This document shows, in pieces, positions 16,904 to 25,019 of a DNA stretch of 58,522 bases (its first letter is position 1; each line of letters begins with the position of its first letter). Position numbers and translations under genes: made by a program. A model generated the notes under the pieces. It did not search any database and was not told the DNA's origin. It saw only the letters and a program-made list of their open reading frames with translations. This DNA is from Candidatus Melainabacteria bacterium (lineage in GTDB: Bacteria; Cyanobacteriota; Vampirovibrionia; 2-02-FULL-35-15), in contig JACPSL010000025.1 of NCBI GenBank assembly GCA_016193285.1, positions 1 to 58,522 on the forward strand, written 5' to 3'.

Positions 16904-17290
16904 ATGAATTACCAACTTAATGAAAATATAAAGCCTTTTGAAATAGAAATAGATAAATACAGGCCGTATTATTATGCAGGTGCTTCAGGTGATTTTAATC
17001 CTATTCACATAGACAATGACTTTGCAAAGATGGCTGGTCTTGGTGGAATTATTTTACAAGGCTTATGTACGATGGCATATGTATACCGCTCCGCGATAGA
17101 TAATAAAGATCCAGGTAAAATAAAAAAAATTAAAGTAAGGTTTAGAAACATGGTTAGACCACTTGATAAATTAACTATAAAAGGAAAGGTTTCAAAGGTT
17201 GAAAATAGTTTAGCTACTGTTGAACTATTAGCAGAAAACCAAAAAGGTGAACAAGTTATCACCAATGCTTTTGCAGTACTATCCTTTTAA
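16904..17290 (+). CDS. MaoC-like (R)-hydroxyacyl dehydratase, HadB type
   Basis: This 128-aa hot-dog-fold protein carries the hydratase 2 motif in 'YYYAGASGDFNPIHIDNDFAKMAGLGGIILQGLCTMAY', with the catalytic Asp and His in GDFNPIH. That single-domain form corresponds to the catalytic half of split (3R)-hydroxyacyl-ACP dehydratases such as mycobacterial HadB. The complementary non-catalytic half appears at 19752-20189. The start lies 5 bases after the PstS-fusion stop. Its 3' end overlaps the convergent RNase H gene by 12 bases. The likely role is fatty-acid elongation or a related lipid pathway; the exact substrate is unknown. Confidence 0.8.
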   Translation: MNYQLNENIKPFEIEIDKYRPYYYAGASGDFNPIHIDNDFAKMAGLGGIILQGLCTMAYVYRSAIDNKDPGKIKKIKVRFRNMVRPLDKLTIKGKVSKVENSLATVELLAENQKGEQVITNAFAVLSF

Positions 17291-18361
17291 TGCTTTATTT
17301 GCTAACTTATCTGCCCTAAGATTTTCCTCACGTGGCACATAAATAATTTTAAAAGAATGAAATTTTTCTATTAATGAATTTGCTTTGTCAAACAATTCTT
17401 TAATATCAGCATCTTTTACTTTATATCTTTTGTTTATTTGATTTACAACAAGCTCACTATCAGATCTAACTTCAATAGTATCAAATCCTTTATTTAAACT
17501 GGTTTCTAAAGCTCTTATTAAAGCTGTATATTCAGCAAAGTTATTTGTACAAATACCAATATGTTCAGACATCTCTTCAATTAACTCTTTATCTTTATAA
17601 AATGCAATGCCTATAGAAGCTGGGCCTGGATTACCTCTTGAAGCACCATCAATATTAATAGTAATTATTGGATTTTCTATACTCTCTTTAAAAGAAAGTA
17701 AATTTAAATCAGCTATAACTAGAACATTGTGTAAATCTTGCTTTTCATAAAAGTTTTTTAAAAAATCATTTTTAGTAATAAACAAAGAATTTGTTTCTAG
17801 AAGCTTAGTTAATTTCATTTTGTTTGTGTCTGTAATTAATTCTTGGAAGAAATTTTCCATGTGTCCTTCTTTAATAAAAAGATTATTATTTTCTTCTAAG
17901 TCATTTGTTATTAGAATATGTTTTGCTTTTTTATTTAATCCTTTAACTTTTTCTAAGCTTGTTTTCATTATTGAGTCTTTTATATAGATTTTATTTTCAT
18001 CAAGTACTTTCCCAACAATCAGATGAAATAAATCATTTAGTTCGTCAAGGGTTTTTTCACTTAAAAAATCTTTTAATCCAACTGCAAGCATTGATGAGAA
18101 AACACTTACAGGAAGGTTTAGTATTGGACTTGATAAGCAAGGAATACTATTTCCTGAATTAATGCCTAGAAGTTTAATTGTCTGATTTCTTATTTGATTA
18201 AACTTAGGCCAGTTTTCAGTAGTATTTTCAGCAACTCTTTGAGCTATACTTCCAACTAGTCTTACCCAGTAAATATTAAAATCAATAAAATATGAATCTC
18301 TATCCCATAAGATTATATTGGTTTTATATTCAATGCTTTTGTACTCAAGAACAATAGACAT
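17279..18361 (-). CDS. Fusion of an N-terminal HAD-like region with RNase HI
   Basis: The C-terminal 130 residues are RNase HI: 'ITINIDGASRGNPGPASIG' (first Asp), 'EYTALIRALE' (Glu), 'VRSDSELVVNQI' (Asp) and 'REENLRADKLANKAL' (last Asp). This is the compact archaeal/Rv2228c-like form that cuts the RNA strand of RNA/DNA hybrids. The preceding 230 residues contain 'IILWDRDSYFIDF' and 'HILITNDLEEN', which resemble HAD motifs I and II, but the rest is degenerate. I chose the ATG at 18361, outside the divergent der gene; earlier in-frame ATGs at 18397 and 18418 would overlap der. The fusion partner's activity is uncertain. Confidence 0.75.
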   Translation of the reverse strand: MSIVLEYKSIEYKTNIILWDRDSYFIDFNIYWVRLVGSIAQRVAENTTENWPKFNQIRNQTIKLLGINSGNSIPCLSSPILNLPVSVFSSMLAVGLKDFLSEKTLDELNDLFHLIVGKVLDENKIYIKDSIMKTSLEKVKGLNKKAKHILITNDLEENNNLFIKEGHMENFFQELITDTNKMKLTKLLETNSLFITKNDFLKNFYEKQDLHNVLVIADLNLLSFKESIENPIITINIDGASRGNPGPASIGIAFYKDKELIEEMSEHIGICTNNFAEYTALIRALETSLNKGFDTIEVRSDSELVVNQINKRYKVKDADIKELFDKANSLIEKFHSFKIIYVPREENLRADKLANKALKG

Positions 18362-18384
18362 AGTTCTAATTGTAGCGTTATAAT
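18355..18384 (+). promoter_or_regulatory. Promoter of der, giving a near-leaderless transcript
   Basis: TAGACA (18355-18360) and TATAAT (18379-18384) are spaced 18 bases. The -10 ends only 11 bases before the der ATG, so transcription would start at or just before the start codon. The ATG of the divergent RNase H gene is at 18361, inside this promoter. Confidence 0.6.
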
Positions 18385-18395
18385 TTAAAATCTTC

Positions 18396-19730
18396 ATGAC
18401 TACTAAAACCAAAAACATAACAGTTGCTATTATTGGAAGACAAAATGTTGGTAAGTCTACATTGTTTAACAGGCTTATAAAAGAAAGAAGGTCAATAGTT
18501 GATGATCTTCCTGGTGTTACAAGAGACAGGCTTTATGCAGATCTTGAATGGAATGGTAAAAATATTACTTTAATAGATACTGGCGGCTTAGTTGAAGATT
18601 CAAAACTTAAAAGTAATGAAATTATTTCAGGAGTAAGAAAGCATGTTTACTTAGCAATTAATGAAGCTGATTTTATTATTTTTATGGTAGATGGAACAAG
18701 TGGCATAACTTCTGAAGATGAAAGAATTGCAAGGTTCTTTAGAAAAATCAAAGATAAAAAAAAATTATTTCTTGCAGTCAACAAAATTGATACTGAAAAA
18801 CAGTTAAGTTATATTTATGAATTTTATTCTTTAGGTTTAGGTGAACCATATCCGATTTCTGCACTTTCTGGATCTAGTGGCCTTGCTGACATATTAGATG
18901 TGATTACATCCGGCAGAGACGCCCAAATGAGGCGTCTCTATAACATTGAAAACGAAATTAAAACCTCAATTGTTGGTAAACCAAACGTTGGCAAATCTAG
19001 CATATTAAATTGTTTGGTTGGAAAAGAAAGAGCAATAGTTACACCTGTACCTGGTACAACAAGAGATGTTCTTGATACGAAAGTTACATTTAATAAGAAA
19101 GATTATTTATTAATTGATACTGCAGGTTTAAGGAGAAAATCAAAAGTATCTTCTAATATTGAAAGATATGCAACCACAAGAACTGTAGAAGCAATTGAAA
19201 GATCTGACATTGTTTTGTTAGTAGTAGATGCTACAGAAAGAATCTCTGATCAAGATCAAAAAATTGCTTCGTTAATAAAAAGACGGAATAAAGCCTCAAT
19301 TATTTTAATTAATAAATGTGATTTGATTGGTGAAAATGTCAAAGAAGAAACAATCTTACATGATCTTCATTTTATAAATTATTCAAAGACATTATTTACA
19401 AGTGCAACAGAAAACAAAAATATTAAAAAGATATGGGCTTTAATAGATGAAGTAAATAAAAACTATCAAAACAGAATTTCAACTGGTAAATTAAATAAAG
19501 TATTAGAAGACATTATTCATGCAACATCTCCACCAGCAAAAAAAGGCAAACAATTAAAAATTTATTATGCTACTCAAGCAAATATAAGACCCCCGGAAAT
19601 AGTTTTATTTGTAAATGATTCAGAATTAGTAAATGAGCAATATTTAAAATTTCTAGAAAAGGAGATTCGCAAAAACTTCGAATTCTCTGGAAGCCCTTTA
19701 AAATTTGTATTTAGGAATAAAAAGAAGTAG
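18396..19730 (+). CDS. der: Ribosome-assembly GTPase Der (EngA)
   Basis: Der is an essential double-GTPase in 50S subunit maturation. The 444-aa protein has G domain 1 (GRQNVGKST near residue 14, DTGG, NKID), G domain 2 (GKPNVGKSS near 195, DTAG, NKCD) and the C-terminal KH-like domain ('HATSPPAKKGKQLKIYYATQ'). The linker between the G domains contains the in-frame palindromic element at 18915-18939, read as 'RDAQMRRLYN'. The stop codon lies in a second copy of that palindrome. Start: the ATG at 18396, close behind a TATAAT. Length is normal. Confidence 0.95.
   Translation: MTTKTKNITVAIIGRQNVGKSTLFNRLIKERRSIVDDLPGVTRDRLYADLEWNGKNITLIDTGGLVEDSKLKSNEIISGVRKHVYLAINEADFIIFMVDGTSGITSEDERIARFFRKIKDKKKLFLAVNKIDTEKQLSYIYEFYSLGLGEPYPISALSGSSGLADILDVITSGRDAQMRRLYNIENEIKTSIVGKPNVGKSSILNCLVGKERAIVTPVPGTTRDVLDTKVTFNKKDYLLIDTAGLRRKSKVSSNIERYATTRTVEAIERSDIVLLVVDATERISDQDQKIASLIKRRNKASIILINKCDLIGENVKEETILHDLHFINYSKTLFTSATENKNIKKIWALIDEVNKNYQNRISTGKLNKVLEDIIHATSPPAKKGKQLKIYYATQANIRPPEIVLFVNDSELVNEQYLKFLEKEIRKNFEFSGSPLKFVFRNKKK
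18915..18939. repeat. TAGAGACGC-type palindrome inside der
   Basis: AGAGACGCC and GGCGTCTCT are separated by 7 bases. The element adds no stop and falls in the linker between the two GTPase domains. Related elements are at 19729-19753 and 53040-53073. Confidence 0.8.
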
Positions 19731-19753
19731 AGACGCTCCGTCGGAGCGTCTCT
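19729..19753. repeat. TAGAGACGC palindrome supplying two stop codons
   Basis: AGAGACGCTCCG and CGGAGCGTCTCT form 12-bp perfect arms around a single T. The flanking T and A make TAG on each strand: der stops in it on the plus strand and the HadA-like gene stops in it on the minus strand. It could also act as a hairpin between the convergent transcripts, although there is no U tract. Confidence 0.85.
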
Positions 19754-20189
19754 AGCCACGAACAATAAATGTCCAAAGTCCTTCAACAACTAATTCATCC
19801 TTTTGATTAAAAGATTTTGTTTCTAATTCTATAAAGTCATTATTATTTTTTTGATGTATATTTTTAATTTTTGAATTTGTTTTTATAATATCATTTACTT
19901 TAACAATTTTATGAAAGTTGAATTCTTGTTCTCCATGAACAAGCCTAAGCATATCAAGCTTTAACTTACCATCACTAAAAAGATTTACAAGTACTTCCTT
20001 GGCAAATACAACTACAAACATTGGAGGAGCAATAACACAGCCATATCTAGACTTTTTTGCAAAATCAGAATCTAAATATAAAGGATTTAAGTCACCAACA
20101 GCAAGAGCATATTCTTTTATTTTTTCTTCACCAACTACATAAGTAACTGGCTTGTATTCCCTTCCAATAAATTTTGTATCAACTGGCAT
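19752..20189 (-). CDS. MaoC N-terminal-type dehydratase subunit, HadA type
   Basis: The 145-aa hot-dog protein resembles the FAS1-like dehydratase domain (MaoC_dehydrat_N), seen as 'VTYVVGEEKIKEYALAVGDLNPLYLDSDFAKKSRYGCVIAPPMFVVVF'. The usual catalytic Asp-x(4)-His is not complete here (GDLNPLYLD has no His), as in the structural HadA/HadC subunits that pair with HadB. The likely partner is the MaoC protein at 16904. I chose the ATG at 20189 (MPVDTKFIG), which overlaps rsmD by 11 bases; the longer frame from 20216 would overlap by 38. The stop comes from the palindrome shared with der. Confidence 0.75.
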   Translation of the reverse strand: MPVDTKFIGREYKPVTYVVGEEKIKEYALAVGDLNPLYLDSDFAKKSRYGCVIAPPMFVVVFAKEVLVNLFSDGKLKLDMLRLVHGEQEFNFHKIVKVNDIIKTNSKIKNIHQKNNNDFIELETKSFNQKDELVVEGLWTFIVRG

Positions 20190-20724
20190 ATAACAAGTAT
20201 ACTCTAGTACTTCCAAATTTTTTTTCTCTGTAAATCTTCAGTGGATGTGGAATTAAAAATTTACTTTTTGTTTCAGACTCAATTGAAATAAGTCCGCTTT
20301 TTGCAAGGATCTTATTTGAGGTAATAATTTCAAGAATGTTTTCAATCACATTACAAGAACCATAAGGAGGATCAATAAAAATCAAATCAAACTCTTGAGC
20401 TAATATCTGTTTTTTATGTAATATCTTTGGTAATTCCCCAAATATAACTTTTGCTTCTAAGTTACAAATTTCAAGATTTTTATTTATTAGTCTAATAGCA
20501 TCTTTATTAGAATCAATCAAAGTTAGTTCTTTTGCTCCTCTGCTTAGTGATTCAATTCCAAGCACACCACTACCACTAAACAAATCTAGAACTTTTGCTC
20601 CTTGTATGTGATTACTAATTGTGTCAAAAATTGATTTTCTTACAAGAGCCATTGCTGGCCTTATTGATCTTGTTTTATAGTTTGCAAGTTTTCTTCCTTT
20701 TAGTTTTCCGCCTAAAATGTACAT
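20179..20724 (-). CDS. rsmD: 16S rRNA (guanine966-N2)-methyltransferase RsmD
   Basis: RsmD methylates G966 of 16S rRNA. The 181-aa product has the family N-terminus ('MYILGGKLKGRKL', 'TRSIRPAMALVRKSIFDTI'), the SAM-binding 'VLDLFSGSGVLGIESLSRGA' and the catalytic 'LIFIDPPYG'. The length is typical. It lies five bases downstream of the GH57-like gene and overlaps the HadA-like gene, so these minus-strand genes probably share a transcript. Confidence 0.93.
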   Translation of the reverse strand: MYILGGKLKGRKLANYKTRSIRPAMALVRKSIFDTISNHIQGAKVLDLFSGSGVLGIESLSRGAKELTLIDSNKDAIRLINKNLEICNLEAKVIFGELPKILHKKQILAQEFDLIFIDPPYGSCNVIENILEIITSNKILAKSGLISIESETKSKFLIPHPLKIYREKKFGSTRVYLLYAS

Positions 20725-20729
20725 TAAAA

Positions 20730-22715
20730 CTATATTTCTTCTTGAGAACTATTAATTTCTTGTTTAATTGAAAGCTCCCATGGAATGCTTGGTTCAGGTT
20801 CAAGCTTGACAAGCCAAGTTGGTAATAAAGTTATTCCTTGTATAATTTTTTCTAGCTTTTGATCTTTAAGTATGATTGTCTCAAGTGGATATTGGAACAA
20901 AGTAGACTCCTTGGTCCAGGAAATTGAGAAGTTGATTTTATGTAGTTTATTTTGGATTAAAAATTGTTTTATATTTTTGCTCTCTTGTGAGTTATTTGGC
21001 TCTCCATCAATATAACAATTACATTCATTAATAGGTGATAAGTTTATGTTAAACTCTACCCCAAAGATAAAACTAATTGATTCTGTGCTTTTATTAATTA
21101 AGGCATAGTCTATAAGTACTGACGAATCACCCGATCTAGTACTTATTTGTTTTTGTAACTGGACTTCTGGATTGCCTGTAATTTTTATTAGCTTAATATC
21201 AGACAAAAAGCTTATTTTACATGTTTCTTCTTTAGCTTTTATTTTTTCAACAATATAAGGAGAAAATATTTTTTTTGTTAAATGATCTAATTCATTTGAT
21301 TTGCATTTTTTAAGACTTATATCAGTTGATAAAAAATGGTCAATTAAACTTAATTTTAAATATTTATCGTAAATTAAATTTCCATTCGTTGTCTTAACTT
21401 CTGTATTATGATATGGTTCTTCTTTTCTTGAAATTGTACTTGTGATGTTTATATTTCTTGGCCTATAATCATGTTCAAGAATAGTTCCTCCTAAAGCAGG
21501 AGAAATATAAATATTTTGTGTCTCAGTTTCTATGATAATTTCATCGTTTCCATCACAGTCATAATCTATTTCTGACAGTTGAATCCATTTTGTACCTTGT
21601 CTAGAAGCACTATCTATAAGATTTTCAGCTTTAATTAAATTTGCATATGTATTTTGTCTTTCTTCAGGCAAATAAATTCCTCCAAACAAGCTATCCCAAT
21701 ACACATCATTGCTTTGCCCTTGTAGTAATAAATCCTGAGCTTGATTTATCATTTCCTTAATCACCTTAAATCTTGATTTTCCTTCCTTGGCAGAATTAAT
21801 TTTTTTACTTACTCTTAGCATTTTTTTATGTAATAAGTTTGCTTCTGGATGTCTTAATAAGAAATGTTTTAATAACTTAGAACCATTATGAAGATCTACA
21901 TCTTGAAATGCACCCAAATAAATTCTTCCTTTAGGCTTAGTCTTTGTAAAATAATTATTTAATAACTTAGTCTCAATTAAATCTGATTTCTTGTCTATAT
22001 TTTGTATAAAGCTTTTTAGCCAATTAAGTTTACTCATCTCTAATATTGGATTGTTATAAAATAAGACAATAGCTGAGTCTGACTCTGTATCTTGATGATT
22101 GTATGACTTAAGTAGATCATTAATTGCTTCTTCTGGAGTAAACCTTTCAGTTAGACTGTTTAAGCAATAAGAAATTGGAAAAATTGCAAGCTTTCTTCCT
22201 TCTTCTTCTGTTATGTAATATCCAGTAAGTTCCTTTTCATTTATGCCTAATGGAGTGAAATATTCTTTTGAAAGGCAGGTATACTGCATCCTTGATTTTG
22301 CTAAATCTAAAGCAAGTGTAGGCTCCCATACAAACTTAGGAATCCATGCACCACTAGGAGTATAGCCAAACAAATGAGCTAATATCCTGTTCATTAAAAG
22401 AAGCTGTACTTGCCTATCTTCCTTAGGTATAAAAGGGAAAACGGGTTCATATATTCCTCCACCTAAAAGTTCAAGTTGGTTTAAATCAAGAAGACTTCTT
22501 ATGTTTTGTGAAAAGCTCTCAGAATATTTGTCTAAGTATGTAATTAAGCTACCACTAAAATGAAAGTTGGTTTTAATTGATTTAAAACTTTTTAAAAACT
22601 CAATTATGCCTAAGTAATTTCTTATTGTTTCATGGTATGTATTATCTTTTAAAACTCTAAGTGGAATATGGGAGTGGAAACCAAGGATTAAGTTTAACTT
22701 TTCACCAGCCATCAT
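20730..22715 (-). CDS. GH57-like protein with substituted catalytic residues
   Basis: The 661-aa product follows the glycoside hydrolase 57 4-alpha-glucanotransferase layout: region 1 'FHSHIP', region 2 'LNQLELLGGGIYEPVFPFIPKEDR', region 3 'AWIPKFVWEP', region 4 'TEEEGRKLAIFP' and region 5 'GQSNDVYWDSLFGGIYLP' near residue 340. A DUF1926-type beta domain occupies the last 270 residues. In characterised enzymes region 3 reads WLTERV, with Glu as nucleophile, and region 4 reads HDDGEKFGVWP, with Asp as acid. Here Lys replaces the Glu and Glu replaces the Asp. It is therefore probably inactive as a transferase or has changed function, perhaps binding glucans. Length and domain order are otherwise normal. 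Confidence 0.82.
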   Translation of the reverse strand: MMAGEKLNLILGFHSHIPLRVLKDNTYHETIRNYLGIIEFLKSFKSIKTNFHFSGSLITYLDKYSESFSQNIRSLLDLNQLELLGGGIYEPVFPFIPKEDRQVQLLLMNRILAHLFGYTPSGAWIPKFVWEPTLALDLAKSRMQYTCLSKEYFTPLGINEKELTGYYITEEEGRKLAIFPISYCLNSLTERFTPEEAINDLLKSYNHQDTESDSAIVLFYNNPILEMSKLNWLKSFIQNIDKKSDLIETKLLNNYFTKTKPKGRIYLGAFQDVDLHNGSKLLKHFLLRHPEANLLHKKMLRVSKKINSAKEGKSRFKVIKEMINQAQDLLLQGQSNDVYWDSLFGGIYLPEERQNTYANLIKAENLIDSASRQGTKWIQLSEIDYDCDGNDEIIIETETQNIYISPALGGTILEHDYRPRNINITSTISRKEEPYHNTEVKTTNGNLIYDKYLKLSLIDHFLSTDISLKKCKSNELDHLTKKIFSPYIVEKIKAKEETCKISFLSDIKLIKITGNPEVQLQKQISTRSGDSSVLIDYALINKSTESISFIFGVEFNINLSPINECNCYIDGEPNNSQESKNIKQFLIQNKLHKINFSISWTKESTLFQYPLETIILKDQKLEKIIQGITLLPTWLVKLEPEPSIPWELSIKQEINSSQEEI

Positions 22716-22821
22716 TGTTAATTATCTCAAATAAGTAAAATATATCAATTTACACTCCAAAAGTCATTTTTGGATAATCAGAAACTGTTTTGTGGTAGTT
22801 ATAATAAGAAGAGGTAGTAAT

Positions 22822-23220
22822 ATGCCAAAGATATTAATTGCAGATGATGAACCTTCTTTAAGGCTTTTGGTAAGAGCTACCTTAAGTGCTAACAAGTCTT
22901 TTGAAATTATTGAATCATCTGATGGAACTGAAACTTTGTCAAAAGCTCAAAGTGAAATGCCTGATTTAATCTTGCTTGACGTAATGATGCCAGGATTAAG
23001 TGGCTTTGAGGTTTGTGAAAGACTAAAGAATGATTCCAAGACAAAAAAAATTACTATAATTATGCTTACAGCAAAAGGCCAACAATCTGATCGTGATTGG
23101 GCAATCTCAGTAGGAACAGATTACTTCTTAACAAAGCCTTTTAGTCCTATTGAATTATTTAATTTAATTGAAAAAATATTGTTAAAATCAAATAGTGATA
23201 AACAAACAAAAACCTCATAA
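22822..23220 (+). CDS. Single-domain CheY-like response regulator
   Basis: The 132-aa product is a lone receiver domain with acidic residues DDE at 8-10, phospho-acceptor Asp 53 ('LILLDVMMPG'), Thr in 'IIMLTAKGQ' and Lys in 'YFLTKPFSP'. There is no output domain. The ATG at 22822 has an AGAGGTAG ribosome site; the GTG at 22792 would add a non-conserved leader. Its 3' end overlaps the SpoU methyltransferase start by 26 bases. No kinase is adjacent, so its partner is unknown; the lone histidine kinase at 55.9-57.1 kb is one candidate. Confidence 0.9.
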   Translation: MPKILIADDEPSLRLLVRATLSANKSFEIIESSDGTETLSKAQSEMPDLILLDVMMPGLSGFEVCERLKNDSKTKKITIIMLTAKGQQSDRDWAISVGTDYFLTKPFSPIELFNLIEKILLKSNSDKQTKTS

Positions 23221-24001
23221 AGAAGCACTTTTAGAAATAACAAGCAGGCAAAATTCTATATATAAGAAATTAAAAAAAATCTCCAAGGAGAAAACTAATT
23301 TAATTTTTATAGAAGGTAGAAAATTACTAATCGAAGCTATAAACAGTCCTATTAAACTTACAGAGGTTTATCTTGATAAAAAAAACAAGGACTTGTATTT
23401 AAATATTTTAAATACTAAGAAGCATGATTTAATTTTTATTAATAATGAACTTTTATCTTCTTTATATAACACTGAAAGTAAGCCTACTCAAGATGACTTA
23501 GTTATTGCACTTGCTCAAAGACCTACTTTTGAATTATCTAATTTATTTACGGATGAAAAAAATTTAATCTTTCTAGAAAACATTCAAAATCCTGGTAACT
23601 TAGGATTAGTAATAAGGGAAGCATTAGCATTCGGAGCTGGTGGAGTAATTTTATCGAGTAACTCAGTTGACCCATATAGTTCAAAAGTAGTTCGTTCCAG
23701 TGCTGGTGCTTTATTTAATTTACCAGTAGTAAGTCTTAAAGACATTGATAATCTTAAGAAGATTGTAAAGGAAAAAAAATATAAAATCATAGCAACAAGC
23801 TCTAAAAAAGGTAAAGCAATTCAAGAACTAGACTTAAACCAGCCTCTTCTTTATTTATTTGGAAATGAAGGAAGAGGTCTTTCGCAAGAATTATTAGAAA
23901 TAGCAGATGAAGTAGTTACAATACCTCACAGTGGTAAAGTAGAATCTTTAAATTTGGGAGTTGCTGTAAGTATAGTATTATGGGTTGCATTTTATCAATA
24001 G
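23195..24001 (+). CDS. SpoU/TrmH-family RNA 2'-O-methyltransferase
   Basis: The 268-aa product has the substrate-binding N-terminal domain ('ITSRQNSIYKKLKKI', 'IFIEGRKLLIEA') and the knotted SPOUT domain with 'ENIQNPGNLGLVIREALAFGAGGVIL', 'SSAGALFNLPV', 'FGNEGRGL' and 'IPHSGKVESLNLGVAVSIVLW'. This is the RlmB/TsnR-like class that methylates a ribose in rRNA or tRNA. The start is a GTG inside the response regulator gene; the true start could be slightly later. The 3' end overlaps the RuvX-BtuR gene by 22 bases. Confidence 0.88.
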   Translation: MINKQKPHKEALLEITSRQNSIYKKLKKISKEKTNLIFIEGRKLLIEAINSPIKLTEVYLDKKNKDLYLNILNTKKHDLIFINNELLSSLYNTESKPTQDDLVIALAQRPTFELSNLFTDEKNLIFLENIQNPGNLGLVIREALAFGAGGVILSSNSVDPYSSKVVRSSAGALFNLPVVSLKDIDNLKKIVKEKKYKIIATSSKKGKAIQELDLNQPLLYLFGNEGRGLSQELLEIADEVVTIPHSGKVESLNLGVAVSIVLWVAFYQ

Positions 24002-24951
24002 ACTATGGATTAAAAAGAATTGGACTTGCAATTTCTGACGAGAATAAGTCTTTTGCTTTTCCTTATGGAGTAATTGAAAATAAAGAAATAAATTATGTGA
24101 TTTCTCATATAAATAAAATAATCATTGAAAAAGATGTAGAGTTGATTATTATTGGCATGGCCTACAATATGGATAAATCAAAGGGCAAAATGGCTAACAA
24201 TATAGAAGCTTTTATTAAAAAATTAAAGACACAAATAAATATTTCAATTCAAACTATTGATGAAAGATTAAGTAGTTTTATTGCTGAAGAAAATTTAAGA
24301 GAAGCTGGTCTTTCTAGTAAGGAAATAAAATCTAAGATAGATGTAGAAGCTAGCAGATTGTTGCTTGAGGAATACCTTAAACAAAATTCTTTAGAAAAAA
24401 AAGAAAAGATAAGGCTTTATTTAGGATATGCTCCAGGTAAAACAACAGCACTTAATGGAATTATATTAAGAGCTTTAGGTGCTAATTTAAAAGTAAAGAT
24501 TATATTATTTTCAAAATGTCCAGAAAATACAAGCGAGTCAAAAATTTATGAAATACTAAAATTACAATTTCCATACCACTTTGATTTTTTCTTTGCAGGC
24601 ACATCACGAATAAGAGATGATGGTAGTTTTAGGTTTTTTGGAGATCCAGACGGCTGGACACTTAATGATCAATTAAAACTTGATCAAGGCATAAAACAAT
24701 TTTCAATAGATATAGCATCTGGTAAATATGACGTTCTCTGTATAGATGAAATTACAGATCTTCTTTATCATAAAGAACAAAGAATATCAGAAAAAATAGC
24801 TACACCAATTTTTAAATCCTTAAACCCTAAAACATCCCTTATAGTAACTGGACACTTATGTCCAGATTGGCTAGTAGACATGGCATCTACAGTTGTTAAA
24901 GGTAAAGCATACAAACATTACAAAGGATATACCAAAGGTATAGAGTGGTAG
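23980..24951 (+). CDS. RuvX (YqgF) nuclease fused to BtuR/CobA cobalamin adenosyltransferase
   Basis: This is one 323-aa frame. Residues 1-137 are RuvX/YqgF: 'LSIDYGLKRIGLAISD' (first acidic residue), 'TIDERLSS' (second) and 'KIDVEASRLLLEEYL' (third), the RNase H-like nuclease that processes pre-16S rRNA or Holliday junctions. Residues of about 145-323 are the ATP:cob(I)alamin adenosyltransferase BtuR/CobA: P-loop-like 'GYAPGKTTALNGIILRALG', Walker B 'VLCIDEITDLL', and 'LIVTGHLCPDWLVDMAS' then 'KGIEW'. There is no stop or frameshift between the domains. Both halves look complete. I know of no standard pairing of these functions. It overlaps the methyltransferase gene by 22 bases. Confidence 0.85.
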   Translation: MGCILSIDYGLKRIGLAISDENKSFAFPYGVIENKEINYVISHINKIIIEKDVELIIIGMAYNMDKSKGKMANNIEAFIKKLKTQINISIQTIDERLSSFIAEENLREAGLSSKEIKSKIDVEASRLLLEEYLKQNSLEKKEKIRLYLGYAPGKTTALNGIILRALGANLKVKIILFSKCPENTSESKIYEILKLQFPYHFDFFFAGTSRIRDDGSFRFFGDPDGWTLNDQLKLDQGIKQFSIDIASGKYDVLCIDEITDLLYHKEQRISEKIATPIFKSLNPKTSLIVTGHLCPDWLVDMASTVVKGKAYKHYKGYTKGIEW

Positions 24952-25019
24952 CAAACAAATCGTGTTTTATAATATTGGTGGTGAAAAGATATAACAACCC
25001 AAACAATATAATTCATGCA

